Positions 28,153 through 38,281 of a stretch of 64,000 nucleotides of DNA are shown here, in pieces. Made by a program: the position numbers and the translations under genes. The first letter of the stretch is position 1; the number at the start of each line of letters is the position of its first letter. Below the pieces are notes generated by a model, which worked only from the letters and a program-made list of their open reading frames with translations, searched no databases and had not been told where the DNA came from. The DNA comes from Desulfobulbus sp. (GTDB lineage Bacteria > Desulfobacterota > Desulfobulbia > Desulfobulbales > Desulfobulbaceae): assembly GCA_011051875.1 (NCBI GenBank), contig DRKI01000053.1, positions 1 to 64,000 of the forward strand, in the 5' to 3' direction.

Positions 28153-30813
28153 ATGCTGACCAGGGAAGTGGAACTGCTGCGGGCATCGCTTGCGGTCTGC
28201 CGTTTTCTGCTGGTGGAGCGCGACCTGGCCAACCTTCTGCAGGGAATCTGCGACCGCCTCGTCGGTGGCGGGGTCAACAGGAGCGCCTGGATCGTTCTCC
28301 TGGACGAGGAGATGGGTGGCGTTATCACGGCCGAGGCCGGTCTGGGCGAGCGCTTTGACATCATCCGTGACCAGTTGCAGAAACGGGTTCTTCCCCGTTG
28401 CGGCGAGCTGGCCCTTGCCAGCCGGGACGGGGCCGTGCTTTGCGAGGAGGAGATCTGCAGGGAGCAGGGTATCCTGGAACAGGGCGCGTGCGGTCAGGTG
28501 CTGGCGGCGGCCGTACGCTGCCGGCCGGGTCTGCATGGCTTTCTCGTTGTCGAGCCAGGTGTTGACCTGGAATCCGAATCGCTGGAGTCGGACCTGCTGA
28601 CCAGGCTGGCCGGAAGCATTGCCCATGCCCTGCGCCGACTGTTCCAGGCCGAGGAGGCCAGGCACAGGGAGGATGAGCTCAGGCGGGTGGAGGAGCGGTT
28701 CGAGCTGGCCCTCCATGCCTCCCAGGCCGGGCTCTGGGACTGGAACATCAGGACCGGCGAGATGTATACCAGCCCCGATCGCCGGGAGTTCCTGGACTAC
28801 CGCGACGGCAACGGCGCAGGCGAGATCGGCAAACTGGGCCGCAAGATCCATCCCGAGGACAGGCCCCGGGTGCTGCAGGTTCTCAATGATCACCTGGCCG
28901 GCAGGACCGAGGAGTACCGCATCGAGTACCGGATCAGGGAGGAGGACGGCTCCTGGTCCTGGTACCTGGACCGGGGCCGGGTGGTGGAACGGGACGAACG
29001 CAACATGCCGGTGCGCATGACCGGCACCCACCAGAACATCACCCGCCAGAAACAGCAGGCCGAAGCCCTGGAGGCGGTTCGTCGGCAGTTGCACGAGGCG
29101 GTGAACCATGAGCGGACCTTTCTCCAGACCGTGATTGACGGCGCCACCGATCCGATCATGGCCATTGATCTCGACTACCGGATCCTGTTGATGAACGCCA
29201 CCGCCTCACGCCTCATGGACGTGGATCCCGGGACCATCGGCGACCAGGGCAGTCCCTGTTACCGGCTCTTCCACGGCCGCGACACTCCCTGCGATGATCC
29301 CCGCTATCCCTGCCCCGTGCAGCAGGTCATGCAGAGCGGCGAGCGGGTCTCCCTGGTGCACAACCCCTACCATGGCAACCGGATCAACAACACCTTCGAA
29401 ATCGAGGTCTCGCCGCTGCGGAACAAGGACGGCGAGCTGTACGGTATCATCGAGGTGGCGCGGGATATCACCGACCGGCTGCGCATCGAACAGGAGCTGC
29501 GGGAGAGCCAGTCGCGGCTCTACCGCCTGGCCCACCACGATCCGCTCACCGGCCTGCCCAACCGGCTCCTCTTCCGTGACCGGTTGGAGCGCGCCATAGC
29601 CAAGGCCCGCCGCAACGGCAACCGGCTGGCGATCCTCTTTCTCGACCTGGATCGTTTCAAGACCATCAACGATACCCTGGGGCATGACGTGGGTGACGAA
29701 CTGCTCATCGAGGTCTCCCGGCGCCTGCAGGAACAGTGCCGCCAGTCGGACACGGTGGCGCGGCTGGGCGGCGACGAGTTCGTCTTCATCCTCGACGATA
29801 TCAATGGCTCGCCCGGGGCTGCCGTGGTGGCCCGCAAGATCATGCATTCCCTGACCAGGCCCATGCGGATCAAGGGCCACGAGATCAAGGTGTCGACCAG
29901 CATCGGCATCGCCATCTTTCCCGATGACTCCGATGATATCGACGGTGTGATCAAGTGCGCTGATACTGCCCTCTACCAGGCCAAGGACTCCGGGCGCAGC
30001 ACCTATCGCTTCTACAGGAACGACATGGAACTCAAGGGCCGGCGGCTCGGCCTGCAGAAGGAACAGCTGCGCACGGCCCTGGAACGGCGTCAGTTCCTGG
30101 TCTGTTACCAGCCCCAGTTTGAGACGGCCTCCAGCCGCCTGGTCGGCCTGGAGGCCCTGCTGCGCTGGAACCATCCCGAGCAGGGGATGCTCGGCCCTGA
30201 CCGGTTCCTTACCCTCGCCGAGGAGAGCGGCGTGATCGTCGATATCGGCCGCTGGGTCCTGGAGGAGGTGTGCCGGCAGCAGGTTCAGTGGCAACAGGAG
30301 GGGTTGGCGGTGGTGCCGGTGGCGGTCAATATCTCTGCCCAGCAGCTTGCTGACAGGAATTTCCTCTCCCTGATCTCGGGCTGCATCAGCAGCAGCGGCC
30401 TGGCGCCTGAACTCCTGGAGATCGAGCTCAGCGAGGCGACAGTGATGGAGGAGGCGGACAGGAACCTGGCCGAACTGGAACGGATCGCCCGGCTGGGCAT
30501 ACGGTTGAGCGTTGATGATTTCGGTACCGGCCGCTTCTCCCTGGCCATTCTTCAGAAACTGCCGCTGGCGCGGCTCAAGATCGATACCTCGTTTACCGCC
30601 CGGATCATTTCGGACAGGAACATGGCCATGCTCGTGGACGTGATCATTGTCCTGGCCCACAGCCTGGGGCTGACCGTGCTCGCCGAGGGGGTGGAAAAAA
30701 GGGAGCAGCTGGAGTTTCTCCGGCGGTACCACTGTGACCAGGTGCAGGGATACCTTCTGTCCCGGCCCCTGGAGCGTGAACAGGTGGCCGGTCTGCTGAC
30801 ACCCGAAAAATGA
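28153..30813 (+). CDS. GAF-PAS-PAS-GGDEF-EAL cyclic-di-GMP signalling protein
   Basis: 886 residues with no clear membrane segment. A GAF-like domain lies at about 10-160, and PAS domains at about 185-300 and 325-440. The second PAS carries Cys369, His374, Cys380 and Cys387 in CYRLFHGRDTPC and CP. A diguanylate cyclase domain follows with intact RLGGDEF (539-543), then a phosphodiesterase domain with EALLRW (667-672) and DDFGTGRFS. Both active sites look intact, so it could make and break c-di-GMP under sensory control. It lies directly after an NtrC-type regulator and is likely co-transcribed with it. Confidence 0.93.
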   Translation: MLTREVELLRASLAVCRFLLVERDLANLLQGICDRLVGGGVNRSAWIVLLDEEMGGVITAEAGLGERFDIIRDQLQKRVLPRCGELALASRDGAVLCEEEICREQGILEQGACGQVLAAAVRCRPGLHGFLVVEPGVDLESESLESDLLTRLAGSIAHALRRLFQAEEARHREDELRRVEERFELALHASQAGLWDWNIRTGEMYTSPDRREFLDYRDGNGAGEIGKLGRKIHPEDRPRVLQVLNDHLAGRTEEYRIEYRIREEDGSWSWYLDRGRVVERDERNMPVRMTGTHQNITRQKQQAEALEAVRRQLHEAVNHERTFLQTVIDGATDPIMAIDLDYRILLMNATASRLMDVDPGTIGDQGSPCYRLFHGRDTPCDDPRYPCPVQQVMQSGERVSLVHNPYHGNRINNTFEIEVSPLRNKDGELYGIIEVARDITDRLRIEQELRESQSRLYRLAHHDPLTGLPNRLLFRDRLERAIAKARRNGNRLAILFLDLDRFKTINDTLGHDVGDELLIEVSRRLQEQCRQSDTVARLGGDEFVFILDDINGSPGAAVVARKIMHSLTRPMRIKGHEIKVSTSIGIAIFPDDSDDIDGVIKCADTALYQAKDSGRSTYRFYRNDMELKGRRLGLQKEQLRTALERRQFLVCYQPQFETASSRLVGLEALLRWNHPEQGMLGPDRFLTLAEESGVIVDIGRWVLEEVCRQQVQWQQEGLAVVPVAVNISAQQLADRNFLSLISGCISSSGLAPELLEIELSEATVMEEADRNLAELERIARLGIRLSVDDFGTGRFSLAILQKLPLARLKIDTSFTARIISDRNMAMLVDVIIVLAHSLGLTVLAEGVEKREQLEFLRRYHCDQVQGYLLSRPLEREQVAGLLTPEK

Positions 30814-30823
30814 GTACCCCTGG

Positions 30824-30852
30824 TTGACGTGTTTTCCACACTGTGGTAAGAG
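30824..30852 (+). promoter_or_regulatory. Possible promoter before aminotransferase
   Basis: TTGACG (30824-30829), a 17-base spacer and TAAGAG (30847-30852). The gap 30814-31187 otherwise holds repeat copy 1B (31002-31152) and about 150 bases with nothing recognised. The promoter is far (335 bases) from the aminotransferase, so another one nearer is possible. Confidence 0.35.
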
Positions 30853-31001
30853 CCCTATTTTAGCCGCCTGAACAGGTATGCGCAGGCGTTGCCGGGAGTC
30901 ACTCCACCAGGACGGCCAGCCCGGGCCGTATTGGGGACCTGGCATGGCACCCGCCTTCTGACGTGGTCGTCTGTCTCCTGACTTCTGCTATCTGATTGCA
31001 A

Positions 31002-31152
31002 CTGATCACAGGATTGTTAACTCGTTGTTTTCACATCCTCAAAACTGTAGGCCCACCCAGGTGCCCCGTCCCTGGGCAGGCGTGCCGGTTCGCTGCAGGC
31101 CCTCTACGCGGTCCGGCGTGACCGTGCAGAGGCGGGTTGGCTGTGCCAACCA
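31002..31152 (+). repeat. Dispersed intergenic repeat family 1, copy B
   Basis: Shares with copy C the blocks TGATCACAGG, ACTCGTTGTT, CACATCCTCAA, GGTGCCCC and GACCGTGCAGAG in the same order and similar spacing. It ends in a perfect 7-bp hairpin, GGTTGGC with GCCAACC. It lies in the gap before the aminotransferase, with no conserved reading frame. Confidence 0.72.
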
Positions 31153-31187
31153 CCTGATTTCTGATTCCGTGAAACGGAGACCAAGCA

Positions 31188-32498
31188 ATGCGTACCAATA
31201 TTCTCCACATCGGTGCCGGAGAACTGACCTACGAGATCCGTAACATCGTCAATGTCGGCACCAAGCTCCAGAAGCTCGGTGTCCAGGTGAACTGGGAAAA
31301 CATCGGTGACCCGGTGGCCAAGGGAGAGAGGATCCCCGACTGGATGAAGGACATTGTCGCCGAGGCGGTCCGCGAAGACAGCACCTACGGATACAGCCCC
31401 ACCAAGGGCGTCCTGGAGACGCGGGAATTCATTGCCGCTGAGACCAATGCCCTTGGCGGCGCGCAGATCGATGCCGAGGATATCATCTTCTTCAACGGGC
31501 TGGGTGATGCCATCTCCAAGGTGTTCGGTTTTCTCAAGCGCACGGCACGGGTGATCGTACCGACGCCGAGCTACACGACCCATTCCTCGGCCGAGGCCGC
31601 CCATGCCGGTGACAACCCGGTCACCTACATCCTTGATCCCAACAACTGCTGGTATCCGGACCTGGAGGATATCGAGAACCACATCAAGTACAACCCGGCC
31701 GTGGCCGGCATCCTCGTGATCAATCCGGACAACCCCACCGGCGCCGTCTACCCGGCCGAGATCCTGCGTGCCATCGTTGAACTCTGCGAGAAGAACGATC
31801 TCTTCATTATCTGTGACGAGGTCTACCAGAACATGACCTACAACGGCACGGTGGCCGCTCCCCTCTGCACGGTGATCGGTGACAGGGTACCGGCCATCTG
31901 CATGCGCGGAATCTCCAAGGAGATGCCCTGGCCCGGCGGCCGATGCGGCTGGATCGAGATCTACAACGGCCATGCGGATCCGATGTTCGAAACCTACGTC
32001 ACCTCCATCCTCAACGCCAAGATGGTGGAGGTCTGCTCCACCACCCTGCCGCAGGTGGTGCTGCCCCGGATCAAGAGCCACCCCCGGTACCCGGTCTTCC
32101 TGGAGGAACGGATCAGGCGATACGAGAAGTATTCCAACATCGCCTATGACATCCTGAAGGAGGTGGACGGCCTGCTGGTCAACCGCACCAACGGCGCCTT
32201 CTACATGAGCGCCGCATTCACCGACGGGCTGCTCAACCACAGCCAGACCCTGCCCATTGAAAACGACGAAGTGCGCCGCAACGTGGAGGCCCTGCTCTCC
32301 GGGCCGGATGTCTCCCTGGACAAGCGGTTTGTTTACTACCTGCTGGCTTCGACAGGGGTCTGCGTGGTTCCGCTTTCTTCCTTTGCCACCGACCTGCAGG
32401 GATTCAGGATCACGCTTCTTGAGCGCGATGAGCAGGAGTTCATCAGGATCTTCCGTACCATCGCGTCGGCCATCAGGGACTACCTGGCCTCCGGCTGA
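31188..32498 (+). CDS. Class I/II PLP-dependent aminotransferase
   Basis: 436 residues. The fold-type I aminotransferase pattern is clear: YGYSPTKGVLETREFIA, VINPDNPTGAVYP, FIICDEVYQNMTYNG, the PLP lysine in SKEMPWPGGRCGW, and FRITLLERDEQEF near the end. Substrate is not certain; alanine- or aromatic/branched-chain-type are the nearest guesses. CGGAGAC stands before the ATG at 31188. It lies alone between repeat copy 1B and the grpE promoter region. Confidence 0.92.
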   Translation: MRTNILHIGAGELTYEIRNIVNVGTKLQKLGVQVNWENIGDPVAKGERIPDWMKDIVAEAVREDSTYGYSPTKGVLETREFIAAETNALGGAQIDAEDIIFFNGLGDAISKVFGFLKRTARVIVPTPSYTTHSSAEAAHAGDNPVTYILDPNNCWYPDLEDIENHIKYNPAVAGILVINPDNPTGAVYPAEILRAIVELCEKNDLFIICDEVYQNMTYNGTVAAPLCTVIGDRVPAICMRGISKEMPWPGGRCGWIEIYNGHADPMFETYVTSILNAKMVEVCSTTLPQVVLPRIKSHPRYPVFLEERIRRYEKYSNIAYDILKEVDGLLVNRTNGAFYMSAAFTDGLLNHSQTLPIENDEVRRNVEALLSGPDVSLDKRFVYYLLASTGVCVVPLSSFATDLQGFRITLLERDEQEFIRIFRTIASAIRDYLASG

Positions 32499-32739
32499 GC
32501 CGTCCCCAGCGGCCAACCGTTTCCGGCGGACTCCCCTCCATGCCCGGCGGGTCCGCCGTTTCCCCTTTTCTTCTCTTCCCAGGGCCAGGAATGCAACCGT
32601 TCACCGCGGAACGCTGTCACCCTGGCATTGTCTCCGAATCGTCACCGTTTACCAGTGTACCATACTCGTTCACGCAGGCCGACGGATCCATGGGCCGCCA
32701 TGCCGACAGGGTGCCGGTGGACGTTTACACCGGGGCCCC
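32499..32739. other. Intergenic region before grpE promoter
   Basis: A 241-base stretch after the aminotransferase with no convincing gene, hairpin with a T run, or repeat copy. Short open frames here have no ribosome-binding site or family pattern. Confidence 0.6.
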
Positions 32740-32768
32740 TTGACACGGGTGGGGTCCATACTTATTGT
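32740..32768 (+). promoter_or_regulatory. Promoter for grpE
   Basis: TTGACA (32740-32745), a 17-base spacer and TATTGT (32763-32768). The upstream CCCCTTGACA and the GTCCATACTT inside the spacer give a partial likeness to a heat-shock sigma32 promoter. No CIRCE inverted repeat is seen. The leader of about 130 bases to grpE has no recognised feature. Confidence 0.5.
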
Positions 32769-32909
32769 GCGACCAGGTTTGACTGACCCGGAAGTCCGGT
32801 GAGAACGCCGGCTTGCCGGAGTCCGACCCGGGTGAACGGCGTCGTGCCTGCCGGTGTCGGCGCTACCGGGCACTGTGCAAGAGAGATGACCAAGACGAGG
32901 AGAGAATAG

Positions 32910-33500
32910 GTGGTTGAGAATACGAAGAAGAATGATGTCTCCCGCGGCCAGGAAGCCGCGGAGATTCCCGGCGATCCCGGCAGTGTGGAAATGGAGGGCG
33001 GGATCGAACGGGAGGAAGGCCTGGAGCAGGACTACGAAGCCCTGAAACAGGAACTTGACGAGACCCGCGATCGCCTGCTGCGGGTTGCCGCCGATGCCGA
33101 GAACTTCAAGAAGAGGATCGAGCGGGAAAAGGAGAAGATGCTCAAATACGCGGGCGAGGATATCCTGCGCGAGCTGCTGAATACGGTGGACAATCTCGAC
33201 CGTGCCCTGGAGCAGGGCCGGGCGGAGAGTAGTGATCCGGCGCAGCAGCTGCAGGCCTTGCTCGAGGGTGTGGAACTGACCCGTGACGGCCTGCTGGCCA
33301 CGTTGCAGAAGTTTGGCGTTGAACCGCTTGATGCCGTGGGAAAACAGTTCAATCCCGACGAGCAGGATGCGCTCAGCATGGAGGCGAGCGACGAGGTGCC
33401 GGCGAACCATGTCCTGCGCGAGTTCGCCAAGGGCTATCGTTTCAAGGACCGGATGCTGCGCCACGGCAAAGTGGTTGTCTCCAGCGGTCCGGAATCGTGA
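32910..33500 (+). CDS. grpE: Nucleotide exchange factor GrpE
   Basis: 196 residues. An acidic N-terminus is followed by a long coiled coil (residues 30-110, QELDETRDRLLRVAADAENFKKR with the GrpE-typical AENFKKRIEREKEK). The C-terminal beta domain has VGKQFNPDEQDA and ILREFAKGY-like VLREFAKGYRFKDRMLRH. It releases ADP from DnaK. The start is GTG at 32910 with GAGGAGAG just upstream. dnaK follows after 236 bases with its own promoter; hrcA and dnaJ are not adjacent. Confidence 0.95.
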   Translation: MVENTKKNDVSRGQEAAEIPGDPGSVEMEGGIEREEGLEQDYEALKQELDETRDRLLRVAADAENFKKRIEREKEKMLKYAGEDILRELLNTVDNLDRALEQGRAESSDPAQQLQALLEGVELTRDGLLATLQKFGVEPLDAVGKQFNPDEQDALSMEASDEVPANHVLREFAKGYRFKDRMLRHGKVVVSSGPES

Positions 33501-33537
33501 GAATGATGGAAAATTTACCTGGATACAGGCCGCTGCC

Positions 33538-33567
33538 TTGACAATCGTTCATTCGTGCGCATTGTAA
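33538..33567 (+). promoter_or_regulatory. Promoter for dnaK
   Basis: TTGACA (33538-33543), an 18-base spacer and TTGTAA (33562-33567), in the grpE-dnaK gap. It would give dnaK its own transcript and higher output than grpE. The rest of the gap (to 33736) shows only a clear AAAGGAG ribosome-binding site before dnaK. Confidence 0.5.
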
Positions 33568-33736
33568 ATATGGCGGCCGGCAGGAGCGGAAACGCCATGT
33601 GCCGCATCTGAGGCGGACAACTGTTGGACGGCCGGGTCGAGAGCATGGCGCCGGCCCGCGTGAGAGTGCAAATCAAACCCCGAACAAGAGACACGATATT
33701 TCGGGCTGATTCATAAAAGGAGACAGGAGACAGATC

Positions 33737-35686
33737 ATGGGAAGAATAATCGGAATTGACCTTGGGACGACCAACTCGTGTGTTGCGATCATGGAGGGTG
33801 GCGAGCCCAAGGTAATAGAGAACTCGGAAGGAAACCGGACGACCCCGTCGGTGGTCGCCTTTACCGACAAGGGTGAGCGGCTGGTCGGCCAGGTGGCCAA
33901 GCGTCAGGCAGTGACCAACCCCAGCCGGACACTTTTTGCCATCAAGCGGCTCATCGGCCGCAAGTTCACCGATGCCGAGGTCAAGAAGTCCATCGAGGTG
34001 AGCCCGTTCAAGATCGTCGAAGGCCCCAACGGCGATGCCGTGGTCGAGGTGGACGGCAAGCAGTACAGCCCGGCCGAGATCTCGGCCATGATCCTCGGCA
34101 AGATGAAACAGACCGCCGAGGAGTACCTGGGCGAGACCGTCACCGACGCGGTCATCACCGTGCCTGCCTACTTCAACGACGCCCAGCGCCAGGCCACCAA
34201 GGATGCGGGCAAGATCGCCGGCCTCAACGTGCAGCGGATCATCAACGAGCCCACTGCCGCCTCCCTGGCTTACGGCCTGGACAAGAAGGGCGAGGAGAAG
34301 ATCGCGGTATTTGACCTGGGCGGCGGTACCTTCGACATCTCGATCCTGGAGATCGGTGACGGTGTCTTCGAGGTCAAGGCCACCAACGGTGATACCTTCC
34401 TCGGCGGTGAGGACTTTGACATGCGCATCGTCAACTGGCTGGCCGACGAGTTCAAGCGCGACCAGGGTGTTGACCTGCGCAATGACAACATGGCCCTGCA
34501 GCGGCTCAAGGAAGAGGCGGAAAAGGCCAAGAAGGAGCTCTCCACGGCCATGGAGACGGATATCAACCTGCCGTTCATCACCGCCGACGCCTCCGGGCCC
34601 AAGCACCTGAACATGAAGCTCTCCCGGGCCAAGCTCGAGAGCCTGGTCGAGGACCTGATCGACCGCACCGAGGGCCCCTGCCGGACCGCCCTGCAGGACG
34701 CCGGCCTGAGCGCCTCGGATATCGACGAGGTCATCCTGGTCGGCGGCATGACCCGGATGCCCAAGGTCCAGGAGAAGGTCAAGCAGATCTTTGGCAAGGA
34801 TCCCCACAAGGGTGTCAATCCCGACGAGGTGGTGGCCATTGGCGCGGCCATCCAGGGCGGTGTCCTGCAGGGCGATGTCAAGGACGTGCTGCTCCTCGAC
34901 GTGACCCCGCTGTCGCTCGGTATCGAGACCCTGGGCGGTGTCATGACCAAGCTCATCGAGAAGAACACCACCGTGCCGACCAAGAAGAGCCAGATCTTCT
35001 CCACCGCGGCCGACAACCAGCCCGCGGTCTCCATCCACGTGCTCCAGGGCGAGCGCGAGATGGCGGCGGACAACAAGACCATCGGCCGCTTCGAGCTGAC
35101 CGATATCCCGCCGGCACCGCGGGGCGTGCCGCAGATCGAGGTCACCTTTGACCTGGATGCCAACGGTATCCTCCATGTCTCGGCCAAGGACCTGGGCACC
35201 GGCAAGGAGCAGTCCATCCGGATCACCGCCTCCTCCGGCCTGTCCGAGGAGGAGATCGAGCGGATGAAGAAGGATGCCGAACTCCACGCCGAAGAGGACC
35301 GCAAGCGCAAGGAGCTGGTCGAGGCCAAGAACAATGCCGACTCCATGATCCACATGACCCAGAAGAGCCTGACCGAGCTTGGCGACAAGGTCGATGCCGA
35401 GACCAAGGCCAACGTGGAGCGTGAGATCGAGAACCTGAAGAAGGCCATCGAGTCCGACAACATCGACACCATCAAGAGCGCCACCGAGGCTCTGACCCAG
35501 GCCTCGCACAAGCTTGCCGAGCTGATGTATGCCCAGGCATCCCAGGGCCAGGGTGGTGCAGCCGGGGCCGCGGGCGCGGCCGGTGCCGGAGCCGGAGCGG
35601 CAGGCGCAGCCGGTGCTGCCGGCGGAACCGGTGGCGGCAAGGATGACGATGACGTGGTCGATGCCGACTTTGAAGAGGTGAAGTAA
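33737..35686 (+). CDS. dnaK: Chaperone DnaK (Hsp70)
   Basis: 649 residues. The ATPase domain starts [18 protein letters not shown], with [31 protein letters not shown] and [13 protein letters not shown]. The substrate-binding domain has [17 protein letters not shown]. The C-terminal lid ends in a linker of alternating Ala/Gly (residues about 610-635) and the conserved [12 protein letters not shown] tail. The Ala/Gly run is longer than usual and is encoded by near-repetitive GGTGCC-type codons. It folds nascent and stress-damaged proteins with GrpE and a DnaJ not in this window. Confidence 0.97.
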   Translation: MGRIIGIDLGTTNSCVAIMEGGEPKVIENSEGNRTTPSVVAFTDKGERLVGQVAKRQAVTNPSRTLFAIKRLIGRKFTDAEVKKSIEVSPFKIVEGPNGDAVVEVDGKQYSPAEISAMILGKMKQTAEEYLGETVTDAVITVPAYFNDAQRQATKDAGKIAGLNVQRIINEPTAASLAYGLDKKGEEKIAVFDLGGGTFDISILEIGDGVFEVKATNGDTFLGGEDFDMRIVNWLADEFKRDQGVDLRNDNMALQRLKEEAEKAKKELSTAMETDINLPFITADASGPKHLNMKLSRAKLESLVEDLIDRTEGPCRTALQDAGLSASDIDEVILVGGMTRMPKVQEKVKQIFGKDPHKGVNPDEVVAIGAAIQGGVLQGDVKDVLLLDVTPLSLGIETLGGVMTKLIEKNTTVPTKKSQIFSTAADNQPAVSIHVLQGEREMAADNKTIGRFELTDIPPAPRGVPQIEVTFDLDANGILHVSAKDLGTGKEQSIRITASSGLSEEEIERMKKDAELHAEEDRKRKELVEAKNNADSMIHMTQKSLTELGDKVDAETKANVEREIENLKKAIESDNIDTIKSATEALTQASHKLAELMYAQASQGQGGAAGAAGAAGAGAGAAGAAGAAGGTGGGKDDDDVVDADFEEVK

Positions 35687-35737
35687 CCGGCCCTGATGCG
35701 GCCGACCCGGTCAGGCCGGGGACGCTTTGCAGCCGGG

Positions 35738-35772
35738 AGGGGAGTGCGGAGAAATCTGCACTCCCCTTTTTT
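35738..35772 (+). terminator. Intrinsic terminator of dnaK
   Basis: A 13-bp stem with one wobble (35738-35750 with 35755-35767) capped by a GAAA tetraloop and followed by T to 35772. It separates dnaK from trpS. Confidence 0.92.
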
Positions 35773-35874
35773 GTGCAGTTGGGGTATATTGCCCGCGCCC
35801 TTTGCGGGCAGTAGCGGGCCGGACAACCTGTGAACCGGCCCGCCTGACCCATACCAACACCACCGGAACGGATC

Positions 35875-36843
35875 ATGAAACGTATACTTTCAGGCATTCA
35901 GCCATCGGGACAGCTGCACATCGGCAATTACTTCGGCATGATGAAGACCATGATATCAAACATGGAGAAGGCGGACCTCTACGTCTTTATCGTCGATCTC
36001 CATGCCCTGACCACGGTCCACGACCGGGACCGGCTGCGGCAGGGGACCCTGGAGGCCGCGGCGGACTTCCTGGCCCTGGGCCTGGACCCGGACCGGTGCA
36101 CGTTCTGGGTCCAGTCGGACGTGCCCGAGGTGTGCGAGCTGATGTGGATCCTCTCCACCCTGACCCCCATGGGCCTGCTGGAGCGGTGCCACTCCTACAA
36201 GGACAAGATCGCCAAGGGGATCGCGCCCAGCCACGGCCTGTTCGCCTATCCCGTGCTCATGGCCGCGGACATCCTGCTCTTCCAGTCCGAGGTGGTGCCG
36301 GTGGGCAAGGATCAGAAACAGCATCTCGAGGTGGCCCGGGATATCGCGGCCAAGTTCAACAACACCTATGGCGAGACCTTCGTGATCCCGGAACCGGCCA
36401 TCAACGAGACCACGGCCATCGTCCCGGGCCTGGACGGCCAGAAGATGTCCAAGTCCTACGGCAACACCATTCCCATTTTCCTGGACGACAAGGCCCTGCG
36501 CAAGCGGGTCATGGCCATCCAGACCGATGCCACCCCGGTGGAGGCGCCCAAGGACCCGGACCGGTGCAACCTGTTCGCCCTGCTCAGGCTGTTCGCGCCA
36601 CCGGAAAAGCTGGCCGAGGTGCATGATCTCTATGTCAACGGCGGCGCAGCCTACGGCTATATCAAGCAGGACCTGTTCGAGCTGATCCGGGACCACTTTG
36701 CCGAGGCCCGGCTCCGGAAAAAGGAGCTGCTGGACAACCCCGACTACCTGCGCCAGGTCCTGGCCAGGGGAGCGGAAAAGGCCAGGGCCAGGGCGGCGGA
36801 GACCATGGACCTGGTGCGGGACCGGGTGGGACTCAGCTACTGA
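35875..36843 (+). CDS. trpS: Tryptophanyl-tRNA synthetase
   Basis: 322 residues, class I. It charges tRNA-Trp. [18 protein letters not shown] contains the HIGN (HIGH) motif, KMSKS appears in [18 protein letters not shown], and [18 protein letters not shown] is the usual mid-domain motif. It has its own gap after the dnaK terminator and is convergent with the downstream cyclophilin-FKBP gene. Confidence 0.96.
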   Translation: MKRILSGIQPSGQLHIGNYFGMMKTMISNMEKADLYVFIVDLHALTTVHDRDRLRQGTLEAAADFLALGLDPDRCTFWVQSDVPEVCELMWILSTLTPMGLLERCHSYKDKIAKGIAPSHGLFAYPVLMAADILLFQSEVVPVGKDQKQHLEVARDIAAKFNNTYGETFVIPEPAINETTAIVPGLDGQKMSKSYGNTIPIFLDDKALRKRVMAIQTDATPVEAPKDPDRCNLFALLRLFAPPEKLAEVHDLYVNGGAAYGYIKQDLFELIRDHFAEARLRKKELLDNPDYLRQVLARGAEKARARAAETMDLVRDRVGLSY

Positions 36844-36992
36844 GCGTCAGGATACAGGCGGCTCGACCCCGAACCGGGCGATTTCCATTCTGCCCGGGAG
36901 CGTTGTCGGCAGGTTGCCCCTGGAGACGCCGGCACCACGGTTTTCACGGTTTGCCACGGCCGGGATCCGAAAGTCCGGCCCATGGCGGCCTG

Positions 36993-38024
36993 TCAGAAGT
37001 CCACCAGCTCTACGTCAAAGACCAGCCAGGCGCCGGGAGGAATGACGCCGCCGGCGCCACGGTTGCCGTAGGCCAGTTCCGGCGGGATGATAAGGGTCCG
37101 TTTTTCCCCTTTTTTCATGTGGAGCAGTGCCTCGTCCCAGCCGCGGATGACCCGGCCGGTGCCCACCTCGAAACGGATCGGCTCCCCCCGGTCGTAGGAG
37201 GAATCGAACTTACGGCCGTTGAGCAGCAGGCGGCCGGTGTAGTGGACGCTGATCGTGGTACCCGGGCGGGGTTTTTCACCCTCACCCTCCTTCAGGGTTT
37301 CGTAGTACATGCCGGAGCGGGTATGGTGCGCCTCGGGCCATTTCTGGCGGATCATCTTCGTTATCCTGTCCCGCTCCTTCTTCTTTGCCTTGTTCTCCTC
37401 CTCTCGGATCCTGGTCAGTTCGTGGTCAAAGGCGGCCTGGTCGGTCCTGAAGCGCTCGGCATCCCGGCCGACCCGGATGATCTCCACGTGTTCGATGGTG
37501 TCGCCCTCTTCAATGGCGTTGACCACGTCCTGGCCCTCGGCCACGTGCCCGAAGATGGTGTGCCGGCCGTTGAGGTGCGGTGTGGCCGTGTGGGTTATGA
37601 AGAACTGGCTGCCGTTGGTCCCGGGTCCGGCGTTGGCCATGGCAAGTACACCGGGACCGTTGAATTTCAGGGAAGAGACGATCTCGTCGGGGAATGTGTA
37701 GCCCGGACCGCCGCTGCCGGTTCCCAGGGGGCAGCCGCCCTGGATCATGAAATCGGGAATGACACGGTGGAACTTGAGGCCATCGTAGAAGGGAGTGCCC
37801 ACGGGCTTGCTGCCGCCCAGGTGCATGGTACCTTCGGCGAGGCCGACAAAGTTGATGACCGTCAGCGGAGTCTTGTCATAATAGAGCCTGAGCAGAATGG
37901 AACCCTTGGGCGTCTGGATCCTGGCGTAGAGTCCGTCTTTCATCTCCTTGTTCCTGGCTGTTGCCGGTTGGCCGGAGAAAACGAGCAAAACTGCGATGAT
38001 ACAGAGTGCAGGCAGCTTGGACAT
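36993..38024 (-). CDS. Cyclophilin-FKBP fusion peptidyl-prolyl isomerase
   Basis: 343 residues with a signal peptide (1-23, ending ATA), so exported. A cyclophilin domain (about 30-187) has [23 protein letters not shown] and HTIFGHV. A charged coiled linker (190-230) follows, then an FKBP domain (237-343) with [29 protein letters not shown] and [15 protein letters not shown]. Two unrelated isomerase folds are joined in one protein, a dual immunophilin layout (often called CFBP) known from few bacterial groups. It should act as an envelope foldase alongside the FKBP protein at 8522-9259. It is read opposite to trpS. Confidence 0.92.
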   Translation of the reverse strand: MSKLPALCIIAVLLVFSGQPATARNKEMKDGLYARIQTPKGSILLRLYYDKTPLTVINFVGLAEGTMHLGGSKPVGTPFYDGLKFHRVIPDFMIQGGCPLGTGSGGPGYTFPDEIVSSLKFNGPGVLAMANAGPGTNGSQFFITHTATPHLNGRHTIFGHVAEGQDVVNAIEEGDTIEHVEIIRVGRDAERFRTDQAAFDHELTRIREEENKAKKKERDRITKMIRQKWPEAHHTRSGMYYETLKEGEGEKPRPGTTISVHYTGRLLLNGRKFDSSYDRGEPIRFEVGTGRVIRGWDEALLHMKKGEKRTLIIPPELAYGNRGAGGVIPPGAWLVFDVELVDF

Positions 38025-38281
38025 GGCATGCGGCCTCCGGCGGTAGGTTGATGTTTCCCGGAACCGGCCTGGAGAGGGGTTCGGGCCGGTTGAGCCTCCA
38101 GTTGACTGATTGCGGTTGCTTACAAGGCGGCAGGCACCTTGTCAAGAAAAACCCTCAGGGACCCCGGAACCTCCCTTTTTCTCCGGGTCCACCATGATCC
38201 TTGTTGACGAGGAGGGAAAATCCTGGTTAAATAACCAAATTTATGCGCTGTATCGACAAAAGCCGAGGCGGACGGGGAAAC

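Noticed and set aside
33501-33736. CIRCE-type heat-shock operator before dnaK
   Set aside because: No TTAGCACTC-N9-GAGTGCTAA or near match is present there or before grpE.
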